From JBHPGW01 sp042569785 (GTDB taxonomy: Bacteria; Planctomycetota; Phycisphaerae; Sedimentisphaerales; Anaerobacaceae): 29,045 bases of DNA. Location: the NCBI GenBank assembly GCA_042569785.1, contig JBHPGW010000033.1, positions 1-29,045 of the forward strand, read 5' to 3'. Below, one piece after another: positions 22,445 to 29,045 of the stretch. Both the position numbers and the translations under genes were made by a program. The notes beneath the pieces are model-generated. The model was not told where the DNA came from, did no database searches, and worked only from the letters and a program-made list of their open reading frames with translations. Numbering within the stretch: the stretch's first letter is position 1; the number at the start of each line of letters is the position of its first letter.

Positions 22445-23660
22445 AAACAATAATTCACTCGACGACGCTTTGACAAAAGCGATAGGTTCAGAATCTATCC
22501 AGCCGGATTTCAATAAATGGCAGCAAGAGAACCCCCAAGCCGTAAACAAACTAACCTCGTGGGCTGAGTCCAAACACCCGCCAATAATAAGGACAAAAAT
22601 AATGAAAAGCAAAATAACAAAATTAGCCACCGCCGCAGCAATAATCCTCGCGGTAGTACTTTCAGTTACAGTTTTAGATAAGACCACAGCCCCGGTATGG
22701 GCGATTGAAGAAACGATTGAAATACTCGAAGATTTTAATGCCATTCACTTTTTGGGAACAACTCTGGACAAGGATAACCGGGAGGTCGGACTTGAAGGGT
22801 GGGCTAGGGCCAATGAAGAACAAACTGCCTCAAATCATCTTAGGCTCGAAACAGCAACCGGCCAAATCGTCGTCGTCGTTGAGACTACAAGCTACAGATA
22901 CGATCCGAACACTAATGTTGTACATATTACGGAAGGTTATGTCGCAGCAATCAAACCCTGGATAGGAGCTGAATTTCTCGAATCATTAAATGGGTTTGTT
23001 TTAGATTGGGAAGAAACTTACGGCAAAGACCCAGCAACAAACAGGGATAGAGTTTTTGTCACATGCAGTCATCCGGCAGCACCGGGGCCAAGGTCATGGT
23101 GGTTTGAGTTCGATATTGAATCCAAACTGCTCGTAAGTTTCAAACAATGGGAAAATATGACAAGAGAAGGTACGCCCAATTTCAATATAAAATCAATTAC
23201 TTTTTTTGAAGATTTGCCGGACGAGTTGTTTGATTTCGAGATTCCGGAAGGAGCAGAAATTGTTGACGCTACTTCCGAACGAATAAATAAACTGCTGGAA
23301 CAAAACGCTGGAATGCTGGTCGAAAACATGACTGAAGAGCAAGCCTGTAAGGAGATTGCAAGGCGTTACTGGCAGGCGGTAATCGACCAGAATTGGCAAG
23401 CAGTTGCGATGTTACGTCCAATTGCTACAGCGGAAGATTGGAAAAATAAATATAGCAGCAGCATTTTTGAAGAAATTATTGAAATTGGAGAACCTTACCA
23501 TGAAGATGGATGCAAATTGGGGAAAATTGTATCATGTACCATAAGATTTGATAACAACGTCACCAGAACAGTTAATATGATTATCTTATTCAAAGAGGTC
23601 GAAAGCCAAAAATCATGTATAATAGCTGGTACATGGGGCAAAGATATTAACGCAAAATGA
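22437..23660 (+). CDS. Membrane-anchored LolA-like protein, putative anti-sigma partner
   Basis: A 407-residue protein; AGGAG sits 8 bases before the ATG at 22437, inside the sigma gene. A cytoplasmic N-terminus of about 58 residues (PDFNKWQQENPQAVNKL) precedes one membrane helix (LATAAAIILAVVLSVTVL, about 61-79). The rest should be periplasmic. It begins VWAIEETIEILEDFNAIHFLG and continues with a beta-rich stretch resembling the LolA/outer-membrane lipoprotein-sorting fold (residues about 85-275). A C-terminal domain contains ARRYWQAVIDQNWQAVAMLRP (NTF2/SnoaL-like character). No HxxxCxxC zinc anti-sigma motif is present. The anti-sigma role is inferred from gene overlap and topology only. 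Confidence 0.75.
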   Translation: MNKNNNSLDDALTKAIGSESIQPDFNKWQQENPQAVNKLTSWAESKHPPIIRTKIMKSKITKLATAAAIILAVVLSVTVLDKTTAPVWAIEETIEILEDFNAIHFLGTTLDKDNREVGLEGWARANEEQTASNHLRLETATGQIVVVVETTSYRYDPNTNVVHITEGYVAAIKPWIGAEFLESLNGFVLDWEETYGKDPATNRDRVFVTCSHPAAPGPRSWWFEFDIESKLLVSFKQWENMTREGTPNFNIKSITFFEDLPDELFDFEIPEGAEIVDATSERINKLLEQNAGMLVENMTEEQACKEIARRYWQAVIDQNWQAVAMLRPIATAEDWKNKYSSSIFEEIIEIGEPYHEDGCKLGKIVSCTIRFDNNVTRTVNMIILFKEVESQKSCIIAGTWGKDINAK

Positions 23661-23695
23661 TTATACACCTCGAATCGTAAGCTAAAAGCCAACAT

Positions 23696-23728
23696 AAGGC
23701 CGGGCAGTTTTTTTGCTCGGCCTTTTTT
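23696..23728 (+). terminator. Rho-independent terminator after the ECF operon
   Basis: AAGGCCGGGC (23696-23705) pairs with GCTCGGCCTT (23715-23724) with a single G-T wobble, followed by TTTT. It ends the sigma/partner transcript. The rest of the 334-base gap holds ATGCGCATAG at 23729-23738, a weak sigma-28-like pattern and the clpC promoter; no gene was seen. Confidence 0.9.
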
Positions 23729-23888
23729 ATGCGCATAGGGTGATTTTTAGAGAATTAAAACCCTCATAATAAACCTGGACCCTAACTAAAGCCTACCGGT
23801 TTTTTGGTCGATAAAACGCTTATTAAGGCAGAATATTGGCTTCGGAGCGAACATTAATTGTGGTTCGGGCATATTATAAGCAGGCAAT

Positions 23889-23916
23889 TTGACTTTTGGC
23901 TTGTTTGAGGTATAAT
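23889..23916 (+). promoter_or_regulatory. Sigma-70 promoter for clpC
   Basis: TTGACT (23889-23894), a 16-base spacer and TATAAT (23911-23916). Transcription should begin near 23922, giving a leader of about 73 bases. No CIRCE inverted repeat and no CtsR-type tandem heptamer were seen around it. Confidence 0.7.
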
Positions 23917-23994
23917 GTATGTATGGGTGGCGAGTTTTCTAAGCCGGATTAGAGATTGTCGACATTGAAATTTTAAGACTTATTGAGGTAAAAG

Positions 23995-26514
23995 ATGTTT
24001 GAGAGATTTACAGACCGCGCGCGTAAGGTGATGGCACTTGCCAATCAGGAAGCACAGCGTTTTAATCACGAGTTTATCGGAACCGAGCACATCCTGCTCG
24101 GCCTGGTAAAAGAGGGCAGCGGTGTAGGTGCGACCGTCCTCAAGAATCTCGATGTCGATATAAAGAAGCTCCGCATCGAAGTCGAAAAGCTCGTACCCAA
24201 CGGCCCCGACATGGTCACTATGGGAAAACTCCCCCAGACCCCCAAGGCTAAAAAGGTCATCGAATACGCAATCGAAGAGGCCCGCGCACTCAACCATAAC
24301 TACGTCGGCACAGAGCACATTCTGCTCGGCCTGTTGCGCGAAGCGGACGGGATAGCCGCCCAGGTGCTTATGAGTATCGGACTAAAACTCGAAGATGTTC
24401 GCCAGGAAGTCTTGAATCTTCTCGGCGCCGGCATCGATGAGCCGGTCGCCGGTATGGGGCCAATGAAGATGGGCCCGGCTGTCGCAGGCAAAGCAAAGCC
24501 AAAGAGCAAAACACCGGCTCTGGACAGTTTCGGCAGAGACCTTACTCAACTGGCCATCGATGACGAGCTGGATCCGGTTATCGGAAGGCAAAAAGAAATT
24601 GAAAGATTAGTGCAGATACTCTGCAGACGAACAAAAAACAATCCCGTTTTGATGGGTGAAGCCGGTGTAGGAAAAACCGCTATCGTCGAAGGCCTAAGCC
24701 AGCAGATAATCAATAAGCAGGTCCCCGAAATTCTCAGGGGCAAAAGGATCGTCGTACTCGACCTGGCGATGATGGTCGCAGGAACAAAATATCGCGGCCA
24801 ATTCGAGGAACGAATAAAGGCCGTAATTAACGAAGTCAGAAGGGCAAAGAACGTTATTCTTTTCATCGACGAACTTCATACTCTCGTCGGTGCAGGCGGT
24901 GCCGAAGGCGCGATCGACGCGGCAAACGTTTTAAAGCCTGCCCTTGCCAGGGGTGAGGTCCAGTGTATCGGAGCTACAACTCTCGATGAGTACAGAAAGC
25001 ACATCGAAAAGGACTCTGCCCTTGAAAGACGTTTCCAGACGATCATTGTCGAGCCTCCTTCAAAGGAAGAGACCCAGGACATACTTCGAGGCCTTCAGGA
25101 CCGCTATGAGTCTCACCACAAGGTCCACTTTACCGACGAAGCCCTTTACCAGGCCGTGGAACTTTCGACCCGTTATATTCCAGGCAGATGCCTGCCCGAT
25201 AAAGCCATCGACGTTATCGACGAAGCCGGCGCAAGAGTGCGTCTAAAGAACATGACACTTCCGCCGGATCTGACCGAAATGGAAGAGCAGATCGAAAAGC
25301 TGCAGGGCGAAAAGGATCAGGCAGTCAAAAACGCCGATTACGAACAAGCCGCCTCACTGAGAGATAAGGCTCAGCAGCTTCTCGATAAGAAAACACAAAT
25401 GCACAAAAAATGGTACGAAGAAAACAAGCAGGCTACAGGAATCGTCGACGAGGAGATCATCGCGGAAGTCGTCTCCAGTATAACAGGCGTACCGTTAACC
25501 AGGCTCGAGAAGAAGGAAACGCAACGACTTCTCGAACTCGAAGCTGAACTCCATAAGAGAGTGGTCTCACAGGATGACGCTCTCACCGCGGTCGCCAAAG
25601 CGGTGCGAAGGAGCAGAAGCGGCATGAAGGATCCGAACAGGCCTATGGGCTCCTTTATACTCCTCGGGCCAAGTGGTGTCGGCAAGACCCTTTTGGCAAA
25701 AGCATTGGCAGAGTTCATGTTCGGCGATGAGAGTTCACTGGTTCAGCTCGATATGAGTGAGTTCATGGAAAAACACAACGTCAGCAGGTTGATCGGTGCT
25801 CCTCCGGGATACGTCGGATATGAAGAAGGCGGACAGTTGACCGAGAGAATAAGGCGAAGGCCGTATGCTGTGCTGCTGCTCGATGAAATTGAAAAGGCCC
25901 ATCCCGATGTCTATAATATGATGCTCCAGATCATGGACGAGGGACGACTGACTGATAGTTTCGGAAGAAACATCGATTTCAAAAATGTCATAATCCTTAT
26001 GACCAGTAATATCGGTGCCGACTTGATCAAAAATCAATCCGGTTTCGGGTTCGGTAAGAAAACGCCCGAGGCTAATTACGAAAAGATGAAAGAAATGCTC
26101 CACAAAGAAGTAGAGCATCATTTCAGACCTGAGTTTCTAAACCGTCTCGATGACACTATCGTATTCAGAGCTCTGACAAGAGAGGACCTCCAAACCATCG
26201 TTGAATACGAGCTTGCAAAGGTCTTCAAACGCCTTTCCGAGCATGGCCTGGAACTTGAACTTGACGACGCCGCGAAAGAATTCCTTATTGATAAGGGGTA
26301 TAATCCGGAATTCGGGGCAAGGCCATTGAGAAGGGCGATCGAGCACTACATAGAGGATCCGCTTTCCGAAGCAATGCTCCGAGGCGAATTCAAAAACAAG
26401 GACCTTATCAAGGTTAGTGTACTTAACGAAGAACACTTAAAGCTCGAAGGTTTCGAGTCACCAGATAAAAAAACAAAGAAAAAAGAAACTGAAGAAAAAA
26501 TCCACAAAACTTAA
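23995..26514 (+). CDS. clpC: ATP-dependent Clp protease ATP-binding subunit ClpC
   Basis: An 839-residue AAA+ unfoldase that feeds substrates to ClpP. GAGG lies 6 bases before the ATG. Two Clp-N repeats (1-145; FNHEFIGTEHILLGL and LNHNYVGTEHILLGL) are followed by D1, with Walker A GEAGVGKT (221-228) and Walker B LFIDE (289-293). The UVR-like middle domain (about 428-465, ADYEQAASLRDKAQQL) distinguishes ClpC from ClpA and ClpB. D2 has Walker A GPSGVGKT (558-565), pore loop GYVGY (605-609), Walker B LLLDE (627-631) and sensor LNRLDD. The tail is Lys/Glu-rich (KKTKKKETEEK). It is monocistronic, and clpP is not in the window. Confidence 0.97.
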   Translation: MFERFTDRARKVMALANQEAQRFNHEFIGTEHILLGLVKEGSGVGATVLKNLDVDIKKLRIEVEKLVPNGPDMVTMGKLPQTPKAKKVIEYAIEEARALNHNYVGTEHILLGLLREADGIAAQVLMSIGLKLEDVRQEVLNLLGAGIDEPVAGMGPMKMGPAVAGKAKPKSKTPALDSFGRDLTQLAIDDELDPVIGRQKEIERLVQILCRRTKNNPVLMGEAGVGKTAIVEGLSQQIINKQVPEILRGKRIVVLDLAMMVAGTKYRGQFEERIKAVINEVRRAKNVILFIDELHTLVGAGGAEGAIDAANVLKPALARGEVQCIGATTLDEYRKHIEKDSALERRFQTIIVEPPSKEETQDILRGLQDRYESHHKVHFTDEALYQAVELSTRYIPGRCLPDKAIDVIDEAGARVRLKNMTLPPDLTEMEEQIEKLQGEKDQAVKNADYEQAASLRDKAQQLLDKKTQMHKKWYEENKQATGIVDEEIIAEVVSSITGVPLTRLEKKETQRLLELEAELHKRVVSQDDALTAVAKAVRRSRSGMKDPNRPMGSFILLGPSGVGKTLLAKALAEFMFGDESSLVQLDMSEFMEKHNVSRLIGAPPGYVGYEEGGQLTERIRRRPYAVLLLDEIEKAHPDVYNMMLQIMDEGRLTDSFGRNIDFKNVIILMTSNIGADLIKNQSGFGFGKKTPEANYEKMKEMLHKEVEHHFRPEFLNRLDDTIVFRALTREDLQTIVEYELAKVFKRLSEHGLELELDDAAKEFLIDKGYNPEFGARPLRRAIEHYIEDPLSEAMLRGEFKNKDLIKVSVLNEEHLKLEGFESPDKKTKKKETEEKIHKT

Positions 26515-26604
26515 GACTACAGTATAACTTAGAAGTGTAAATACAAGTTCGCCTGCAGTCATTGGTTTAGATTTTGGTCATTCGAGTTTCGAGTTTGTTT
26601 TTGA

Positions 26605-27054
26605 TCACGGAATTTGAAGCTCTTTTTCTAACTCGCTTTGCTGCTTGTCCAAAAGGCTCTGGAACTCACTTTTGTCTATCCACTGAACCTGACCATCGAG
26701 AGTTATAAAAATCGCTCCTGCTCCGGTCAATAATGAGTTATAGCCTTTCGGTACATAAGCCACTATCGCTTTGTCATCAGCCTCAAAGCCTATCCACCTT
26801 GCCCGGTAATGCAGTTCACCGAGACGGGCGTACCCTGGAAGCGTTTTCCTTATTTCGTTGAGGTAATTTTGTGGCGGTATAGTTCCGTGCTCTTTACGAT
26901 AGCTAAGGATCTTTTGACCAAGATCCTCCATCGCACGCATCGCCTCCGAGCGATTCACGACATTCCTAAACTCGGTCATACCTACAACGAAAAAAATCGT
27001 AACCAGCACAACAACTGCTGCTTTAAATATCACACGTTTTTGAAACTTGTTCAT
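26605..27054 (-). CDS. Single-pass membrane protein of unknown function
   Basis: ATG at 27054 (MNKFQKRV) has AAGGA 7 bases upstream and overlaps the previous stop by 4 bases (ATGA), implying translational coupling to the RNase HI-PurN gene. The 149-residue protein has one N-terminal membrane helix (FKAAVVVLVTIFFVVGM, about 10-27). A soluble outer domain with LGQKILSYRKEHGTIPPQNYL and GYNSLLTGAGAIFITLDG follows. The N-terminus and the periodic exported domain recall pseudopilin-like proteins, but no prepilin peptidase motif (G-F-T-L-x-E) is present. The ~90 bases between it and clpC show no gene. Confidence 0.75.
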   Translation of the reverse strand: MNKFQKRVIFKAAVVVLVTIFFVVGMTEFRNVVNRSEAMRAMEDLGQKILSYRKEHGTIPPQNYLNEIRKTLPGYARLGELHYRARWIGFEADDKAIVAYVPKGYNSLLTGAGAIFITLDGQVQWIDKSEFQSLLDKQQSELEKELQIP

Positions 27055-28139
27055 TGCGATATCCTTACTCTGCCGTCGCAAACCTTTATTTTCCCCTGCT
27101 CGAAAAGTCGTATCGCATCGGGATACGCGATACACTCCTGCTCAAAGACGCGATCTGCAAGTGCATCAGAAGTATCACCATCTTTAACCTCACAGCAACG
27201 CTGAACAATTATTGGCCCTTCGTCATATTCGTTTGTGCAGAAATGAACCGTACACCCGCTGACTTTGCAGCCGAACTTTATTACTGACTCATGAACATGA
27301 TGTCCCCACATCCCCTGGCCTCCAAAACTCGGCAGCAACGCGGGGTGAATATTCATTACCCGATCGATATAGTTTTCGGGTATTTTCCACAGACACAACC
27401 AGCCGGCCTGGATCACAAGGTCGACCTTAGCGGCAACCAATTGCTCTTCTATCTCCCCGCTAAAATCATCAACATCCGAATAATCCTTTTTACGAACGAT
27501 CTTAACATCAAGCCCAGCCTTTTTCGATCGCTCGACTCCAGCGACAGTTGAACGAGAACTTATCACTACCGCAACCTCAGCGTTCAAACGGCCGTCATTT
27601 ATATACTCAAGGATATTAAGTAACGTCCGCCCACCCCCGCTAAGTAGTACCCCAAGACGAACCGGCTTAGTCACATCACCCTTTTGTTTCTTTTGCCCGG
27701 CTAACAGGTCAGTTACGATAACGTCCTCTCGGATATCCAGCGCCATGTTCACCAGCTTGTCAGCTTCGGTGTTTTTATCCCGTAAGACATGGACAAATTT
27801 CCAGCTTGAAAACTTGCAAAGAAGCTTCTTCGCCTGAGTGAAGATAGGTTTGAGCTGCGGACTTTTTACACGGTACTGACCGTTGATCTGCTTGACAACA
27901 AGCTCACTGTCACTATAAACCGTCACCACCTTGACACCGGCATTAACGGCACATTTCAACGCTTCGAGCACCGCGGTATATTCAGCCACGTTATTAGTAG
28001 CCTTACCAATGAACAGTCCCTTAGCCGCAAGCTTATTACCGGATTTGTCACTAATAACAAACCCCGCAGCACCAGGCCCGGGATTACCCCTGCTCCCCCC
28101 ATCCGTATAAATTAAAACCTCTTCTAACTTCGTAGACAC
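27051..28139 (-). CDS. Ribonuclease HI - phosphoribosylglycinamide formyltransferase (PurN) fusion
   Basis: The start is taken as GTG at 28139, 9 bases after GAGG; a TTG at 28148 sits too close to it. The 362-residue protein joins two complete enzymes. Residues about 5-135 are RNase HI with all four catalytic acids: Asp13 (YTDGGSRGNPG), Glu53 (NVAEYTAVLEAL), Asp77 (YSDSELVVKQ) and Asp127 (DKNTEADKL). It would cut RNA in RNA-DNA hybrids. Residues about 160-362 are PurN, the third step of purine synthesis, which transfers a formyl group from 10-formyl-THF. It has Asn263 and His265 in MNIHPALLPSF and Asp306 in EYDEGPIIVQ, plus LLSGGGRTLLNIL in the nucleotide loop. No frameshift or stop lies between them. 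It follows the DUF164 gene by 46 bases. Confidence 0.9.
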   Translation of the reverse strand: MSTKLEEVLIYTDGGSRGNPGPGAAGFVISDKSGNKLAAKGLFIGKATNNVAEYTAVLEALKCAVNAGVKVVTVYSDSELVVKQINGQYRVKSPQLKPIFTQAKKLLCKFSSWKFVHVLRDKNTEADKLVNMALDIREDVIVTDLLAGQKKQKGDVTKPVRLGVLLSGGGRTLLNILEYINDGRLNAEVAVVISSRSTVAGVERSKKAGLDVKIVRKKDYSDVDDFSGEIEEQLVAAKVDLVIQAGWLCLWKIPENYIDRVMNIHPALLPSFGGQGMWGHHVHESVIKFGCKVSGCTVHFCTNEYDEGPIIVQRCCEVKDGDTSDALADRVFEQECIAYPDAIRLFEQGKIKVCDGRVRISQ

Positions 28140-28185
28140 TCTTGCCAACCTCTAAAAGTTATCACCATCAAAGCCCAGTGATGGC

Positions 28186-28920
28186 TTATTCCGATGAAGC
28201 GCTCAATACCAATATACGAGTACAGTTTGGACAGCGGATCATATCGTCTTTAGTCATAAGCAGATTAACCGATTCAGCGGTAACTCCCATAAAACAGCCA
28301 CCACAACTGTAGGCCTCTATCTTGCCCTCCTGCTTCTCGACAACCGCCAAAGATTCGCCATCATAAGTCTCTGCAACTCGCTTGAAAACCTCAAGAGCCT
28401 CTGGCGAAATACTTTCCGCCGCTTTGTCCCATTCGATGCGGATATCTTCAATTTCAGCCTCGTGTTTTTGAGCCTGAACTTCCGAATCTTTTCTTTTCTG
28501 ATCGAGAGTCTGTTTCTGCTGTTCTATTTGCTCCTGCATCTGGACAAGCTCAGCTTCGTCAGCCTCAATATCTTTCATCAGATCCAGTACCTGAGTTTCT
28601 ATCTTGGAGTTATCCGCCTTGGTCGTATTGAGCTGTGTCAAAACAGCAGCGTATTCCTTATTTGTCTTAGAGTTATTAAGTGCCGCTCTCAATTTGGCGA
28701 TAGACTCATCACGAGATTTCAGCTCCAGCTCAAGACGGTCTGACTGAACCTTAGTCAGTGTCATCTCCTCTTTCTTCGCTTCAGCTGTGTTCTGCAGGTT
28801 CCTGATTTGATTCTCTTGTACGATTACGCTTCTACGGCACCGCACAAGCTTTGTGTTAACTGCCCGAAGTCTGCTCTCTACGCTTTGAAGTTTTATCAGC
28901 CCATCCAGTAATGGTCCCAT
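28186..28920 (-). CDS. DUF164 / C4-type zinc-ribbon coiled-coil protein
   Basis: ATG at 28920 follows AAGGAG by 5 bases; the GTG two codons earlier overlaps that site. The 244-residue protein has a long coiled coil (about 5-170; LQSVESRLRAVNTKLV, KADNSKIETQVLDLMKDIEA, QMQEQIEQQKQTLDQ). A C-terminal zinc ribbon follows with two Cys pairs, CGGC and CPNC, about 25 residues apart. This is the CT398/Rv2229c type. In Actinobacteria the homologue sits next to an RNase HI fusion gene (Rv2228c), and here it precedes an RNase HI fusion too. Function is unknown; nucleic acid binding is often suggested. First gene visible in the operon. Confidence 0.9.
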   Translation of the reverse strand: MGPLLDGLIKLQSVESRLRAVNTKLVRCRRSVIVQENQIRNLQNTAEAKKEEMTLTKVQSDRLELELKSRDESIAKLRAALNNSKTNKEYAAVLTQLNTTKADNSKIETQVLDLMKDIEADEAELVQMQEQIEQQKQTLDQKRKDSEVQAQKHEAEIEDIRIEWDKAAESISPEALEVFKRVAETYDGESLAVVEKQEGKIEAYSCGGCFMGVTAESVNLLMTKDDMIRCPNCTRILVLSASSE

Positions 28921-29045
28921 CTGCACTCCTTAAGTCGACAATACACCAAAAATTTTCGAGCAATGCATTCTAACCGCAACATTTCGCTTCTGCAACAAAA
29001 AACCCGCGTTTTTTTCTTTTTCAACAATATCATTCCCCCTAAATT

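Noticed and set aside
22437..23660. Classical zinc-binding anti-sigma factor
   Set aside because: The N-terminal cytoplasmic part lacks the HxxxCxxC motif, so only topology and gene overlap support a regulatory role.
23661..23994. CIRCE or CtsR operator for clpC
   Set aside because: No TTAGCACTC-N9-GAGTGCTAA and no tandem GGTCAAA heptamers were found; only a sigma-70 promoter is supported.
26515..26604. Terminator after clpC
   Set aside because: ACTACAG and CTGCAGT pair imperfectly around a long loop and no T tract follows.
28999..29020. A/T hairpin around CCCGCG near the right edge as a terminator
   Set aside because: The stem is only A-T pairs with a tiny GC core, and it is upstream of the minus-strand operon with no plus-strand gene ending there.
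1..29045. CRISPR array, rRNA or tRNA genes
   Set aside because: No regularly spaced direct repeats of CRISPR length, no rRNA signatures and no cloverleaf with TTCRANY were noticed on either strand.

Overview
The window looks like chromosomal DNA from a Planctomycetota bacterium, probably of the Phycisphaerae/Sedimentisphaerales type. This is an inference from gene content, not from a marker gene. The signs are a secreted beta-helix repeat protein of the planctomycete style, secreted CARDB and TIM-barrel-like proteins, an ECF sigma factor followed by a membrane-anchored LolA-like partner, and a divergent RpoD with a long insert. Strong Shine-Dalgarno sites allow many starts to be corrected. 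Several near-consensus sigma-70 promoters and one near-consensus sigma-28 promoter are visible.

Layout. 1-2096: the 3' part of a large secreted beta-helix protein, closed by a good terminator. 2270-4513: a sigma-28-like promoter followed by two tandem paralogous genes of unknown function. 4687-5445 (minus): a coiled-coil, C-terminally membrane-anchored protein. 5619-6554: a fumarylacetoacetate hydrolase family enzyme, convergent with dnaG-rpoD (6566-10162, minus). 10379-18758 (minus): a secreted-protein and transport cluster read from a perfect TTGACA-N16-TATAAT promoter. It holds four exported proteins that share an Asp-Glu plus downstream Glu pattern, a major facilitator transporter and two very small ORFs with good ribosome binding sites. 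18879-19380: mobile-element debris (a MITE-like inverted repeat, a transposase C-terminal fragment and a possible IS end). 19382-21410 (minus): a lipoprotein peptidyl-prolyl isomerase and a YfcE/MJ0936-type phosphoesterase. 21522-23660 (plus): a small membrane protein, then an ECF sigma factor overlapping its putative membrane partner. 23995-26514: clpC with its own promoter. 26605-28920 (minus): an operon of a DUF164 zinc-ribbon protein, an RNase HI-PurN fusion and a single-pass membrane protein.

How the genes work together. The core genes (dnaG-rpoD, clpC, purN/RNase H, PPIase) are housekeeping. The accessory interest lies in the 10.4-18.8 kb cluster. It looks like a small carbohydrate-use locus: diverged secreted TIM-barrel-like proteins could release a sugar that the MFS permease imports. 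No canonical CAZyme family was recognised, so the catalytic proteins may be an undescribed glycosidase-like family. The tandem pair at 2.3-4.5 kb, behind a flagellar-type promoter, is the second candidate for an undescribed system. The RNase HI-PurN fusion is the third.
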